Assembly (NCBI RefSeq): GCF_018457165.1
Contig: NZ_JAFMNX010000001.1
Location: 186,001-250,000, forward strand
DNA length: 64,000 nt
Direction of reading: 5' to 3'
From: Tianweitania aestuarii
GTDB lineage: Bacteria > Pseudomonadota > Alphaproteobacteria > Rhizobiales > Rhizobiaceae
The position numbers and the translations under genes are program-made. Below are positions 8,466 to 17,033 of this stretch, one piece after another. Within the stretch, counting starts at the first letter, position 1. Each line of letters starts with the position of its first letter. The notes beneath the pieces were generated by a model. The model was not told where the DNA came from. It made no database searches and worked only from the letters and a program-made list of their open reading frames with translations.

Positions 8466-9470
8466 ATGAACAGTTCGGTTCTGCTTCTCGTTCTTCTGGC
8501 TGGCGTCAGCGCCGGCCTTGTCGCCTATGTCTTCCTGTTCGACCGGATTGCCGCGGAAAAGAAGGCCGGGCGCCGGTTGCAGACGGTGAAGTCTGCCGAA
8601 ACGTCGCGCGCCAAGCTCAAGGCAACGCGCGACCGCGCCGCCGAAATCGCCAAGCGCCGCAAGTCGGTGCAGGATTCGCTGAAGGATCTCGAGGAAAAGC
8701 AGAAGATCCGCGACGCCAGCACCACCAAGCCGCCGCTGAAGATCCAGATCCGGCAGGCCGGCATGGCCGTGACGATGGAGCGCTTCTACCTTTATTCCGC
8801 CTTGTCCGGACTGGCGCTGACCCTTGTCGGCTTCATCCTGGGGATGCCGCTTTATCTTCTGCCGGGCGTGCTTTTGGCCGGGGCCGTCGGATTGCCGCGC
8901 TGGTTCGTTTCGTTCAAGCGCAAGCGGCGCGTGAAAGCCTTCCTGACCGAGTTTCCCAACGCGCTTGACGTAATCGTTCGTGCGGTGAAATCCGGTTTGC
9001 CGCTGAACGATGGCATCCGGCTGATCGCCAATGAAAGCCGCGAGCCGGTGAAAACGGAATTCCGCCGCATCGTGGAAGCGCAGCAGCTGGGACTCTCGGT
9101 GCCCGAGGCCGCCTTGCGCATGGGCGAAACGATGCCGTGCCCGGAAGCCAACTTCTTCGGCATCGTGATTCAGATCCAGAGCCAGGCGGGCGGCAATCTG
9201 TCGGAAGCGCTCGGCAACCTGTCGCGCGTTTTGCGCGACCGCAAGCGAATGAAGGACAAGGTCAATGCGCTGTCGATGGAAGCAAAGGCCTCGGCCGCCA
9301 TCATCGGAGCGCTGCCCTTCATCGTGGCGATCCTCGTGTACCTGTCGAGCCCGGCCTACATCATGCCGCTTTTCACCACGAGCACGGGCAATCTGATCCT
9401 TGTTGCTTCCGGCATCTGGATGTCGATCGGCCTGTTCGTGATGCGCAGCATGATCAATTTCGAGGTCTGA
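8466..9470 (+). CDS. tadB: Flp pilus inner-membrane platform protein TadB
   Basis: Polytopic T2SSF/PilC-family protein of 334 aa. The ATG at 8466 has a GGAG 8 bases upstream and gives an N-terminal membrane helix (about 4-25); further helices lie at about 115-155 and near the C-terminus. The T2SSF core includes the motif EFPNALDVIVRAVKSGLPLND and SQAGGNLSEALGNLSRVLRDR. TadB and TadC together form the membrane platform on which the CpaF ATPase acts. It ends 7 bases before tadC. Confidence 0.94.
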   Translation: MNSSVLLLVLLAGVSAGLVAYVFLFDRIAAEKKAGRRLQTVKSAETSRAKLKATRDRAAEIAKRRKSVQDSLKDLEEKQKIRDASTTKPPLKIQIRQAGMAVTMERFYLYSALSGLALTLVGFILGMPLYLLPGVLLAGAVGLPRWFVSFKRKRRVKAFLTEFPNALDVIVRAVKSGLPLNDGIRLIANESREPVKTEFRRIVEAQQLGLSVPEAALRMGETMPCPEANFFGIVIQIQSQAGGNLSEALGNLSRVLRDRKRMKDKVNALSMEAKASAAIIGALPFIVAILVYLSSPAYIMPLFTTSTGNLILVASGIWMSIGLFVMRSMINFEV

Positions 9471-9477
9471 TCCGGCG

Positions 9478-10500
9478 ATGATGGATGCGATCTATTCCGT
9501 TATCGAAGACCCGGCGATCGCCATGGCCGTGCTGGTCTCGCTCGCGGTTTTCGCCACGATCTACACCGTGCTGCCGGCACTGAGCGGCGGGTCTTCGCTG
9601 AAGACGCGGATGAAGACCGTTGCGCTGGAACGCGACGAGTTGCGTGCCAAGCAGCGCGCGCGGCTGGCCGCCGAAGCCGATCGCCGCCGCAAGGGCGGGG
9701 GACTGCGTGAGGAACAATCGGTCAGCATGCGTGCGGTGGTCGACCGGCTCGATCTGCGCCGCGCTTTGGCGGATGAAAGCACGATCACGGCTCTGCGTGT
9801 GGCCGGCTTTCGCGGCCAGAACCCGCTGACGCGCTTTCTGTTCTTCCGCCTCGTTCTGCCTTTCGTCGGCCTGGCGCTGGTGCTGTTTTATCTGTTCGTG
9901 ATGGGCGGGCTGGCCGAGAAGCCGTTCTTCATCAAGGCTTTCGTTTGCGTGCTCGGCGCTTATGCCGGGTTCTACATGCCGGTGCTCTACGTCACCAACC
10001 GCGCATCCAAGCGCAAGGCATCGATCCAGGCCGCCTGGCCGGATGCGCTCGACCTGATGCTGATTTGCGTCGAATCCGGCATGTCGATCGAGGCCGCTTT
10101 CCGCAAGGTGGCAGAAGAGATCGGCGCGCAGTCGGTGGAGCTGGCGGAGGAGTTCATTCTCACAAATGCCGAGCTTTCCTTTCTGCAGGAGCGCCGGCAG
10201 GCCTATGAAAATCTCGGCGCGCGCACCGGGTTGGACACGGTGAAAAGCGTGACGCAGGCACTGATCCAGGCCGAGCGCTACGGAACGCCGGTGTCGTCCG
10301 CTTTGCGCGTGTTGGCGCAGGAAAGCCGCGAACTGCGCATGAACGCAGCCGAAAAGAAGGCCGCAGCCCTGCCGCCGAAGTTGACCGTGCCGATGATCCT
10401 GTTCTTTCTCCCGGTGCTGTTTGCCGTGATCCTGGGACCAGCGGGCATTCAGGTCTCGGAGCGGTTCGGATCCGGGGAAGCCGCGCGGCCGAGCGAATAG
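9478..10500 (+). CDS. tadC: Flp pilus inner-membrane platform protein TadC
   Basis: Second T2SSF-family platform protein, 340 aa, paralogous to the preceding gene. It has an N-terminal membrane helix at about 12-35, paired helices at about 120-165, the core motif AWPDALDLMLICVESGMSIEAAF, and a final helix at about 300-320. An ATG at 9481 immediately follows the ATG at 9478, so the start may be either. It ends the uninterrupted rightward pilus run; the TPR gene tadD is separated by 4.3 kb of unrelated genes. Confidence 0.94.
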   Translation: MMDAIYSVIEDPAIAMAVLVSLAVFATIYTVLPALSGGSSLKTRMKTVALERDELRAKQRARLAAEADRRRKGGGLREEQSVSMRAVVDRLDLRRALADESTITALRVAGFRGQNPLTRFLFFRLVLPFVGLALVLFYLFVMGGLAEKPFFIKAFVCVLGAYAGFYMPVLYVTNRASKRKASIQAAWPDALDLMLICVESGMSIEAAFRKVAEEIGAQSVELAEEFILTNAELSFLQERRQAYENLGARTGLDTVKSVTQALIQAERYGTPVSSALRVLAQESRELRMNAAEKKAAALPPKLTVPMILFFLPVLFAVILGPAGIQVSERFGSGEAARPSE

Positions 10501-10522
10501 AATGACGGGAAACGGGCGGCGA

Positions 10523-11122
10523 TCACGTCTCGTTCGGCAGAGCCGCCCGGATCGCTGATCCGGCCAGCCGTGCCGTCGACAAAAGCTGGTCGAGACCATG
10601 CCCGCTGCGGGCTTTTGCGGACAAACCGAACATGGTCGTTGCCACGAAGTCCGTCACCGCGTCTGCCTTGTCAGGATGGCGCGCCGCGACATAGTCATGG
10701 ATATCGGCTTCCACTGCGATGTTGTAGGCAAGAGCCGCTTCCCGGGCATCGGCATCGTTGCATCGCGTTCCTTCGACGACGAGACAACCAGCGGCTTTCG
10801 GATTGTCGGAGTAGTGGCGTGCAGCCTCCTCCAACAGCGTCGCCAGGCATTCGCCGACGGATCGATCAGGCCTCAATATCTCCGCAAGCGGGATGGCGCC
10901 GACATCGGCATACCGCTCGAGAACGCGGGCATAAAGACCCTGCTTGCTGCCGAAGGCGGAATAGAAGCTTGGTGGATTGATGCCGAGCGCGTCCGTCACC
11001 TCCGCAACGCTGACCGCATCATAGCCACGGGCGTGGAACAGGTCCTTGGCGACTGCAACGGCATGTTCGGGATCGAAGCGACGAGGGCGGCCACGTCCGC
11101 GCGATGTTTTTGTATCTTCCAC
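10523..11122 (-). CDS. bdcR: TetR-family repressor, BdcR-like
   Basis: TetR regulator of 199 aa with a GTG start; GGAA lies 7 bases upstream. The helix-turn-helix occupies about residues 17-60 (AVAVAKDLFHARGYDAVSVA, then DALGINPPSFYSAFGSKQGL). From memory, long stretches match E. coli BdcR, including GRPRRF, GFDAVSVAEVTD-like and PLADILRDDRPVGECL-like segments. It is divergent from a bdcA-like gene just as in E. coli, which supports repression of that neighbour. The effector is unknown. An inverted repeat TTTGTA-N8-TACAAA spans its start codon (11109-11128) and could be an operator. Confidence 0.82.
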   Translation of the reverse strand: MEDTKTSRGRGRPRRFDPEHAVAVAKDLFHARGYDAVSVAEVTDALGINPPSFYSAFGSKQGLYARVLERYADVGAIPLAEILRPDRSVGECLATLLEEAARHYSDNPKAAGCLVVEGTRCNDADAREAALAYNIAVEADIHDYVAARHPDKADAVTDFVATTMFGLSAKARSGHGLDQLLSTARLAGSAIRAALPNET

Positions 11123-11133
11123 TACAAATTCCG

Positions 11134-11161
11134 TTGACCGCTTGATTGTCGCGATTTACAT
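11134..11161 (+). promoter_or_regulatory. Candidate sigma-70 promoter of bdcA
   Basis: TTGACC and TTACAT separated by 16 bases in the 72-base gap between the divergent bdcR and bdcA genes. The fit to the -35/-10 consensus is moderate. A TTTGTA-N8-TACAAA inverted repeat lies just upstream. Confidence 0.4.
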
Positions 11162-11194
11162 AGCGCCTCCTAAATTATTCCTCAAGGATGCGGT

Positions 11195-11908
11195 ATGGCA
11201 ATGTTCAAGGATAAGACGGTTCTCGTTCTGGGTGGAAGCCGCGGGATTGGCGCTGCGATCGTTCGGCGCTTCGCGGATGATGGTGCAAATGTAACCTTCA
11301 CCTATGCAGGCTCGAAGGATGCGGCCGAAAGCCTGGCTGCTCAGACCGGGAGCAAAGCCGTACGCACCGACAGCGCCGATCGGGACGCGGTGATCGCAAC
11401 CGTGCGTGAGAGCGGACCGCTCGATGTTCTGGTGGTCAATTCCGGCTTCGCGATCTTCGGCGACCCACTCGATCAGGATCCGGATGAAATCGACCGCCTG
11501 TTCCAGGTCAACGTTCACGCGCCCTACCACGCGTCGGTCGAGGCTGCACGGCAGATGCCGGAGGGCGGACGGATCATCGTGATCGGCTCGGTAAACGGCG
11601 ACCGCATGCCCGTTCCCGGCATGGCATCCTATGCGCTGAGCAAATCGGCCTTGCAGGGGCTGGCACGGGGCTTGGCACGAGACTTCGGACCGCGCGGCAT
11701 CACGATCAACATCGTCCAGCCCGGACCGATCGATACCGACGCCAATCCGGCGGAAGGACCCATGCGCGACCTGATGCACAGCTTCATGGCGATCAAGCGC
11801 CACGGCAAGCCGGAAGAGGTCGCAGGCATGGTGGCTTGGCTCGCGGGGCCTGAGGCTGGCTTCGTAACCGGTGCGATGCACACGATCGATGGCGCCTTTG
11901 GTGCTTAG
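11195..11908 (+). CDS. bdcA: Short-chain dehydrogenase, BdcA-like
   Basis: SDR-family protein, 237 aa. It has the NAD(P)-binding glycine motif GGSRGIG (about 13-19), a VVNSG segment in place of NNAG, and the catalytic Tyr-x-x-x-Lys as SYALSK. Recalled E. coli BdcA shares near-identical blocks such as HAPYHASVEAARQMPEGGRI, GSVNGDRMPV, QPGPIDTDANPA and FVTGAMHTIDGAFGA. In E. coli, BdcA binds cyclic di-GMP and promotes biofilm dispersal; whether that holds here is inference. It lies next to the pilus cluster, which would be a meaningful setting for a biofilm factor. Confidence 0.85.
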   Translation: MAMFKDKTVLVLGGSRGIGAAIVRRFADDGANVTFTYAGSKDAAESLAAQTGSKAVRTDSADRDAVIATVRESGPLDVLVVNSGFAIFGDPLDQDPDEIDRLFQVNVHAPYHASVEAARQMPEGGRIIVIGSVNGDRMPVPGMASYALSKSALQGLARGLARDFGPRGITINIVQPGPIDTDANPAEGPMRDLMHSFMAIKRHGKPEEVAGMVAWLAGPEAGFVTGAMHTIDGAFGA

Positions 11909-11933
11909 GTTCGTTTGAGCGACCGGATGAAAC

Positions 11934-11966
11934 AGCGCGACGGCCTGAACGGCTGTCGCGCTTTCT
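11934..11966 (+). terminator. Intrinsic terminator after bdcA
   Basis: A 12-bp stem with one G-U pair (AGCGCGACGGCC / GGCTGTCGCGCT) and a 5-base loop TGAAC, followed by a short T-rich tail. It lies 26 bases after bdcA and before the convergent nlpC-type gene. Confidence 0.7.
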
Positions 11967-11977
11967 CTGACTTCTGC

Positions 11978-12844
11978 CTAGTCGCTCATTGGGCGGCGAA
12001 ATCCTGTTGGGCCGCCATAGAGATAACCGATCCGCTCCACGGCGGCGGTCAGGGATTCACGGGTGACACACATCGTGTGGCCGCTGGCGTGGATGATTTC
12101 GTCGGGACCGGTGACGATGGCGACGTGGCCGTTCCAGAAAACGAGGTCGCCGCGCTTCAGAAGTGCCATGTCGGGGCCGGGCTGAACCGCTTCGCCGATC
12201 GTGCTTGCCTGCATGTCGGTGTCGCGCAGGGCGTAATGACCGGCCATGCGCATGGCTAGTTGCACGATGCCGGAACAATCGATGCCGAAGCCCGATGCGC
12301 CGCCCCAGAGATAGGGTGTGTTGATCAGGCTTTCGGCGACGTCGACATAATCGAGCGCGGCGTGTGGGAGTGGCTGCAGATGCTTGGTGATCAGCGCTTC
12401 GCCGTTTTCCAGCAGGGAATAGCCGGTGCCGCGCGCTTCCGCTTCACCGGTGATATGAACGAGGCTGCCGATCGACAGGCTGCGGCGGCGGGGAAACCGC
12501 AGGTCGGGGCCTGGATAAACGAAGGTGCGCGGTGCGGTGACGATGTGGGTGGGCTGGTTCAGCGCCGGTGCGAGCGCGTCGGCCTGGACATAGCCGACAT
12601 AACCATCCGCAGCCTGGATCCAGGCAAAGCCGTCGGCCTGATCGAACACGCGCACGTCTTCGCCATGCAGGATCTGGGTGTCCATGCCGGCTTCAAACGT
12701 CGGTTTGCGCAGGAGATCGACGACGGGCGCGACGATGCGGGCCGGCTGGCCTTCAACGAAATCGCGCGCTTCCACCTGTCCGCTGAGGCGGATGTCGGCG
12801 AGGTCGTCGCGAAAGGCGTGAAGGCGGCGATCGAGAACGGTCAT
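11978..12844 (-). CDS. NlpC/P60-family cell-wall peptidase
   Basis: Predicted peptidoglycan endopeptidase of 288 aa. Two SH3-like segments occupy about residues 25-160, followed by the C40 catalytic domain. The catalytic Cys is in FGIDCSGIVQLAM, the His in NGHVAIVTGPDEIIHASG. No signal peptide is evident, which is common for the alphaproteobacterial members of this group. It overlaps the MarR-family gene by 4 bases (ATGA) and sits in an operon with a leucyl aminopeptidase, an arrangement I associate with rhizobial genomes. A role in murein peptide turnover or recycling is inferred. Confidence 0.88.
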   Translation of the reverse strand: MTVLDRRLHAFRDDLADIRLSGQVEARDFVEGQPARIVAPVVDLLRKPTFEAGMDTQILHGEDVRVFDQADGFAWIQAADGYVGYVQADALAPALNQPTHIVTAPRTFVYPGPDLRFPRRRSLSIGSLVHITGEAEARGTGYSLLENGEALITKHLQPLPHAALDYVDVAESLINTPYLWGGASGFGIDCSGIVQLAMRMAGHYALRDTDMQASTIGEAVQPGPDMALLKRGDLVFWNGHVAIVTGPDEIIHASGHTMCVTRESLTAAVERIGYLYGGPTGFRRPMSD

Positions 12845-13191
12845 GTCGGTAAGTCCCGTGCTTTGGCAATGATGGTGTCGCCGATTGTTTCGACGAACAA
12901 TGACCCTTCTACGGTCCGGCGCACGAGAACGTTGCGCCGGTCCGCTTCGTCGCGATGGCGCGACACGAGCTTCATCGCGCCCATCGTGTCGAGCGCGCGC
13001 GTGATCACCGGTTTGGTGACGCTGAGCTTGGCCGCGAGCCCGCGGATCGTATGCGGTGGCGGATCGAGGTAGATGGTGAGCAAGATCGCCATCTGCCGGG
13101 TGGTCAGATCCGGCGCGTCATCGAGCACCTGGGCAAGCAGAACGGAGCGCCACAGTCCAAGTGCCTGGCCGGGACGTAAGGTGACCGGCAT
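12841..13191 (-). CDS. MarR-family transcriptional regulator
   Basis: Short winged-helix protein of 116 aa. The recognition helix region reads TIRGLAAKLSVTKPVITRALD and the wing is followed by RHRDEADRRNVLVRRT, typical of the MarR DxRxxxVxLT wing. It is shorter than classical MarR proteins (about 140 aa), lacking much of the N-terminal dimerisation helix. It is flanked by the aminopeptidase gene upstream and overlaps the NlpC/P60 gene. Control of its own operon is plausible but not shown. Confidence 0.8.
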   Translation of the reverse strand: MPVTLRPGQALGLWRSVLLAQVLDDAPDLTTRQMAILLTIYLDPPPHTIRGLAAKLSVTKPVITRALDTMGAMKLVSRHRDEADRRNVLVRRTVEGSLFVETIGDTIIAKARDLPT

Positions 13192-13264
13192 GGGGTGCAG
13201 GCTCGTATTCGTTTCGGGTCCGTATCAAGCTAGACCCTAAACGAAGCGTTCGCAAGCGTTCCGC

Positions 13265-14641
13265 TTACGCGCCGAAGCGCCGTGTCAAAAGGCGTTCAAG
13301 CGCGCGAATGCCTTGCGCCTCGCCCCCAACCGGACAATGCGGGCGGTCTGCGGTACTCCAGCCATAGATGTCGAAATGCGCCCAGCTACGAGCCTTTTCA
13401 ACGAACTTGCTCAGAAAGAGGGCCGCGGTAACCGCGCCTGCCATGCCGTCGGCATTGACGTTGTTGGTGTCGGCGATCTTGGACGACAGGCGGGCTGCAT
13501 AAGGCTTGTAGAGCGGCAAACGCCACAAGGGATCCGCAGTGGCTTCGGCAGCGGTCGCGATGTCGAAGGCAAGCGCGGTGTCGTCGGTGAAGAAGGGCGG
13601 CACTTCCGGTCCGAGCGCCACGCGGGCGGCACCGGTCAGCGTCGCCATGTCGATCAGAAGATCGGGGCTTTCCTCGTCGGCGAGCGCCAGCGCATCGGCC
13701 AGAACGAGGCGGCCTTCCGCATCCGTGTTGCCGATCTCGACGGTGATGCCCTTGCGGCTTTGCAGGACATCGCTTGGACGAAAGGCATTGCCGGCGATGG
13801 CGTTTTCAACGGCGGGGATGAGAACGCGCAGGCGGATGTCGAGCTTGGCGGCCATCAGCATGGAAGCGAGGCCGAGCACGTTGGCAGCGCCGCCCATGTC
13901 CTTTTTCATGAGGAGCATGTTGCTGGCAGGCTTGATATCAAGGCCGCCGGTGTCGAAACACACGCCCTTGCCAACCAGCGTCACCTTCGGCGATCCGCTC
14001 TTGCCCCATGTCAGGTCGATCAACCGCGGCGCCTGGTCGGATGCGCGGCCGACCGCATGGATCATCGGAAAACTGGCCTTGAGCAGAGCGTCGCCCGTGG
14101 TGACCTCGACTTTGGCCTTGAAGCGGGTCCCAAGCGTGCGCACGGCTTCTTCCAGCTGTGCCGGGCCCATGTCGTTGGTGGGTGTGTTGATGAGATCGCG
14201 GGTGAGAAACACGCCATCGGCGATGCGGCCGACATGGGCGGCATCGACATCATCGTCGACCGCTACGCGCAGGGCTCGCGTCGGCTTCTTGCCGTAGCGC
14301 TGAAAGGAATAAGCGCCGAGCATCGTGCCGAGAGCGGCAAGCGTCGCGTCGCCGGGCACATCGGCGAAATACCAGTCGCCGGCAGGCAGTGCGCGGGCGA
14401 GTGCGCCGCTCGACAGCGCCGTCAGTCCGCCGTCATCGGAAGCGCCCATGCCGCACAAGGCGCCGCCGAGCTGGCCATTGTCGGTGGGAAAGCACAGAAC
14501 GCGGCCGGCTTCGCCCGAAAAGTCCTGCAGCTTCGCCCATTCACGCGCGGCAGCAGGCCATGCGGCGTCGGACCCGTTCTTTGATGCAAGATAGATCGGC
14601 AATGCGCCGCTTGGTTGCTTGGAAAGAAGTTCAACGGGCAT
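13265..14641 (-). CDS. pepA: Leucyl aminopeptidase family protein (M17)
   Basis: Cytosolic zinc/manganese aminopeptidase, 458 aa. The M17 C-terminal catalytic domain is intact: metal and active-site residues lie in GKGVCFDTGGLDIKP, MKKDMGGAANVLGLA, and the family signature NTDAEGRLVLADAL, which includes the catalytic Arg. The N-terminal about 170 residues form the divergent macro-like domain. It is the first gene of a leftward operon with marR and nlpC. A link to recycling of wall or dietary peptides is inferred from context. Confidence 0.92.
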   Translation of the reverse strand: MPVELLSKQPSGALPIYLASKNGSDAAWPAAAREWAKLQDFSGEAGRVLCFPTDNGQLGGALCGMGASDDGGLTALSSGALARALPAGDWYFADVPGDATLAALGTMLGAYSFQRYGKKPTRALRVAVDDDVDAAHVGRIADGVFLTRDLINTPTNDMGPAQLEEAVRTLGTRFKAKVEVTTGDALLKASFPMIHAVGRASDQAPRLIDLTWGKSGSPKVTLVGKGVCFDTGGLDIKPASNMLLMKKDMGGAANVLGLASMLMAAKLDIRLRVLIPAVENAIAGNAFRPSDVLQSRKGITVEIGNTDAEGRLVLADALALADEESPDLLIDMATLTGAARVALGPEVPPFFTDDTALAFDIATAAEATADPLWRLPLYKPYAARLSSKIADTNNVNADGMAGAVTAALFLSKFVEKARSWAHFDIYGWSTADRPHCPVGGEAQGIRALERLLTRRFGA

Positions 14642-14735
14642 GGCGTCAGTTCATCCTGATCTGCAATCGGCTGAACACTGTTCTACGGCGGGGCGGAGCG
14701 CCTGTCGACCGCAGCCGGGGAGCAAGGTGGACGGT

Positions 14736-14750
14736 TTAACGCTCCGTTAG
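14736..14750 (+). promoter_or_regulatory. CtrA-like box upstream of tadD
   Basis: TTAA-N7-TTAG followed 2 bases later by another TTAAC, about 55 bases ahead of the TPR lipoprotein gene. One mismatch from the CtrA consensus. A similar element precedes cpaB, which would tie the detached tadD gene to the pilus regulon. Confidence 0.35.
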
Positions 14751-14802
14751 GGTTAACGGAATATTGCTTGAGGCAGCAGGGTTGAGGGCAGGGGCGCCGC
14801 GG

Positions 14803-15627
14803 ATGTCCACGAGAGTTCAGATCGTTTCGAAAGCCAAGCCTTTGCTCAAGGCCGGTCTGGCTCTCATGCTCGCAGCCGGCGTTGCCGCTTGTTCCAACAC
14901 CAGCCGTGAAACCACGGGCTCCATCGCACCGGCGGCTTCCGGGCGCGCGATCGAGCAGATGTCGACCCGCGAGTTGCAGGGTGTGGCGCAGCGGCTTGGC
15001 CAATCCTACGCCAAGCAGCCCAACGACAAGGCGACCGCGCTGCGCTACGCCGCCGTTTTGCAGATGAGCGGCAGCACCGACCAGGCGCTGGCCGTGATGC
15101 GCAAGTCTGCGATCGATCATCCCAAGGATCGGGACGTGCTTGCCGCCTATGGCAAGGCGCTTGCGGCCGACGGTCAGTTCGAGCCGGCCTTGCAGGCCGT
15201 GCGCCGCGCGCAGACGCCGGAATATCCGGACTGGCGGCTCGTATCGGCGGAAGCGGCCATCCTCGATCAGCTCGGCCAGAATGCCGAAGCGCGCAATCTT
15301 TATACCCGCGCGCTGGAGCTGAAGCCGGGCGAGCCTTCCGTTCTGTCGAACCTTGGAATGTCCTATGTTCTGACAGGCGACCTCAAGATCGCCGAAGCCA
15401 CGATGCGCAAGGCCGTTTCCGCACCGGGCGCCGACAGCCGCGTGCGTCAGAACCTGGCGCTGGTGGTGGGATTGCAGGGGCGGTTCGCGGAAGCCGAAGC
15501 GATTGCCAGCCAAGAACTTTCGCCCGATCAGGCCAAGGCCAATGTCGCCTATCTCCGAGGCATGCTGGCGCAGCAGAACGCCTGGAACGATCTCGAGAAG
15601 GAAGACAAGGCGCGAAGAACCAACTGA
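14803..15627 (+). CDS. tadD: TadD-like TPR lipoprotein
   Basis: Protein of 274 aa starting at the ATG at 14803. The N-terminus is a lipoprotein signal with lipobox-like AAGVAAC-S, so it is probably membrane-anchored in the periplasm. Residues about 75-260 consist of tetratricopeptide repeats, for example ALRYAAVLQMSGSTDQALAV and EPSVLSNLGMSYVLTGDLKIAE. TadD in Aggregatibacter is a TPR lipoprotein needed for Flp secretion, and rhizobial Tad loci carry such a gene. It is 4.3 kb from tadC, so the assignment rests on the domain plan and a shared CtrA-like element. Confidence 0.82.
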   Translation: MSTRVQIVSKAKPLLKAGLALMLAAGVAACSNTSRETTGSIAPAASGRAIEQMSTRELQGVAQRLGQSYAKQPNDKATALRYAAVLQMSGSTDQALAVMRKSAIDHPKDRDVLAAYGKALAADGQFEPALQAVRRAQTPEYPDWRLVSAEAAILDQLGQNAEARNLYTRALELKPGEPSVLSNLGMSYVLTGDLKIAEATMRKAVSAPGADSRVRQNLALVVGLQGRFAEAEAIASQELSPDQAKANVAYLRGMLAQQNAWNDLEKEDKARRTN

Positions 15628-15659
15628 GATCCTTCCGCGCCTTGCTCCTCTGTCTACCG

Positions 15660-15684
15660 GAAGCGCCCCTGAGGCGCTTCTTTT
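15660..15684 (+). terminator. Intrinsic terminator after tadD
   Basis: Perfect 8-bp stem GAAGCGCC / GGCGCTTC with loop CCTGA and a TTTT tail, 32 bases after the tadD stop and just before the convergent pagL-like gene. Confidence 0.85.
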
Positions 15685-15702
15685 GCGTCGGAAGCCTTGC
15701 TC

Positions 15703-16278
15703 CTAGAACTTCCAGGTCAGGCGCACGCCGGTTGACTCCAGACCATCATTCGAAGGGCCGAGATTGGCGTTCGAGATGTGGTTGAGGAAGACTTCGGCGC
15801 CGAGCTTTTCGGTGATGTCCACGCCGGCCGTGGCCTGAAGGTGGAACAGGATGTTCGAGCCGAGATCGCGCTCACTGCCTTCGTCATTGGTGCGCTTGGA
15901 GTCGGTGTTGACCGAGCCGCCGAGGCTGAAGCCGAGATAGAAGCGCTGCGTCAGATAGGCCTGCCAGTTCAGGCCGGCATAAAGAACGTGGATCGGATCA
16001 TCGGAGATCGCGATATCCGTGCCGATATAGGGACGCGGCGAACCAATGGGCTTGAGGACGTCGAAGCTCGGGAACAGGAACTCGCCATTCACGACACCGC
16101 CATCGAAGGACTCCGGCGTGAACGGTCCGGCATCATAAGCACCGCCGCCAAGGCGGACTTCGTATTTGTCGGCATTCTTGTCGAACTGGATGCCGCCAAG
16201 GAAGCCGGCTTCCTGTGACACGGCAGGCGTCACGCCCAGCGCCAGAACAGCCCCAAGCGCCAACAATGCTTTATTCAT
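15703..16278 (-). CDS. pagL: PagL-like lipid A 3-O-deacylase (acyloxyacyl hydrolase)
   Basis: Outer-membrane beta-barrel enzyme of 191 aa. Residues 1-21 form a signal peptide ending AVS-Q. The sequence alternates beta-strand-like segments and ends in a C-terminal Phe, as barrel proteins do. Near the end, NHISNANLGPSNDGL holds the PagL catalytic His-Ser pair (His167, Ser169; family pattern HxSN). PagL removes the 3-O acyl chain from lipid A. It is a single gene convergent with tadD. Activity on this organism's lipid A is inferred. Confidence 0.82.
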   Translation of the reverse strand: MNKALLALGAVLALGVTPAVSQEAGFLGGIQFDKNADKYEVRLGGGAYDAGPFTPESFDGGVVNGEFLFPSFDVLKPIGSPRPYIGTDIAISDDPIHVLYAGLNWQAYLTQRFYLGFSLGGSVNTDSKRTNDEGSERDLGSNILFHLQATAGVDITEKLGAEVFLNHISNANLGPSNDGLESTGVRLTWKF

Positions 16279-16399
16279 GATCGACGTCCCCAGCCGCCAG
16301 TGATTCGAGGCGAATTTACGCCTGCTGGCTGGATTGGGAATTGCTGTTAGTTAACGCCAATCGCAGCAGCGGAGATGTGTTGCGCAATCGCCACAAGCA

Positions 16400-16430
16400 A
16401 AAGCCGGCGCGCCTGAGGGCGCACCGGCTT
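16400..16430 (-). terminator. Intrinsic terminator after gcrA
   Basis: Thirteen-position stem with one mismatch (AAGCCGGCGCGCC / GGCGCACCGGCTT) and loop TGAG. On the minus strand the stem ends in CTTTTGCTT, about 35 bases past the gcrA stop. Confidence 0.8.
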
Positions 16431-16461
16431 CAAACGTTATCGCGGGATCGCGCTTGCCCGC

Positions 16462-17001
16462 TTACCGGGCGCGGCGGCGCTCGCCAACCGGCTGGAACGC
16501 GACCTTTGCATGGTAGCTGCAATAAGGGCTCGCATCCGTGGCTTCGTGGCCGCAGAAGCTGAAATCTTCCGACAGGGGATCGCCGTTGGGCCACTTGCAG
16601 GTGCGCTCGCTGAGTTCAACGAGATGCAGGCGTCGCGAAATCGGCACAACCACATCGCTCGCCGAACGCGTTTGCTGATTGGCGGCGGGTTCAGCGTCGA
16701 ACTGCATCTGCAGCGCGTTCGCGCCAGCCGTGGAGCTGACGATGCGTGGCGGCTGCGAAGTGGTCGCCGGACGCGGCGCGGCGGTAACCGTGCGCTGGGC
16801 AGGCGCCGCCGTGGCAGCAATCTTCTTCTTTGCGGCGGGAGCAGCCGTGGCGCGGCCGCGGCTGGAAAGCTTCAGCCGGTGCACCTTGCCGATCACGGCA
16901 TTGCGGCTGACATTGCCGAGCTGTGCGGCGATCTGGCTTGCGCTCAGACCTTCGGCCCACAGTTTCTTGAGGAGCTCAACCCGCTCGTCTGTCCAGTTCA
17001 T
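16462..17001 (-). CDS. gcrA: Cell-cycle regulator GcrA
   Basis: GcrA family, 179 aa from the ATG at 17001. The N-terminal DNA-binding helix region is clear (NWTDERVELLKKLWAEGL, then AAQLGNVSRNAVIGKVHRL). A low-complexity Ala/Pro/Thr linker at about 50-100 is followed by the conserved C-terminal sigma-binding region with CKWPNGDP, FCGHEA and PYCSYH. GcrA is an alphaproteobacterial sigma-70 partner that activates promoters carrying methylated GANTC sites made by CcrM. Five GANTC sites lie within about 270 bases upstream of its own start, so self-control is possible. Confidence 0.96.
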   Translation of the reverse strand: MNWTDERVELLKKLWAEGLSASQIAAQLGNVSRNAVIGKVHRLKLSSRGRATAAPAAKKKIAATAAPAQRTVTAAPRPATTSQPPRIVSSTAGANALQMQFDAEPAANQQTRSASDVVVPISRRLHLVELSERTCKWPNGDPLSEDFSFCGHEATDASPYCSYHAKVAFQPVGERRRAR

Positions 17002-17033
17002 GTTTCCACGCTCCGTTGACGGCACGGCAAGCC

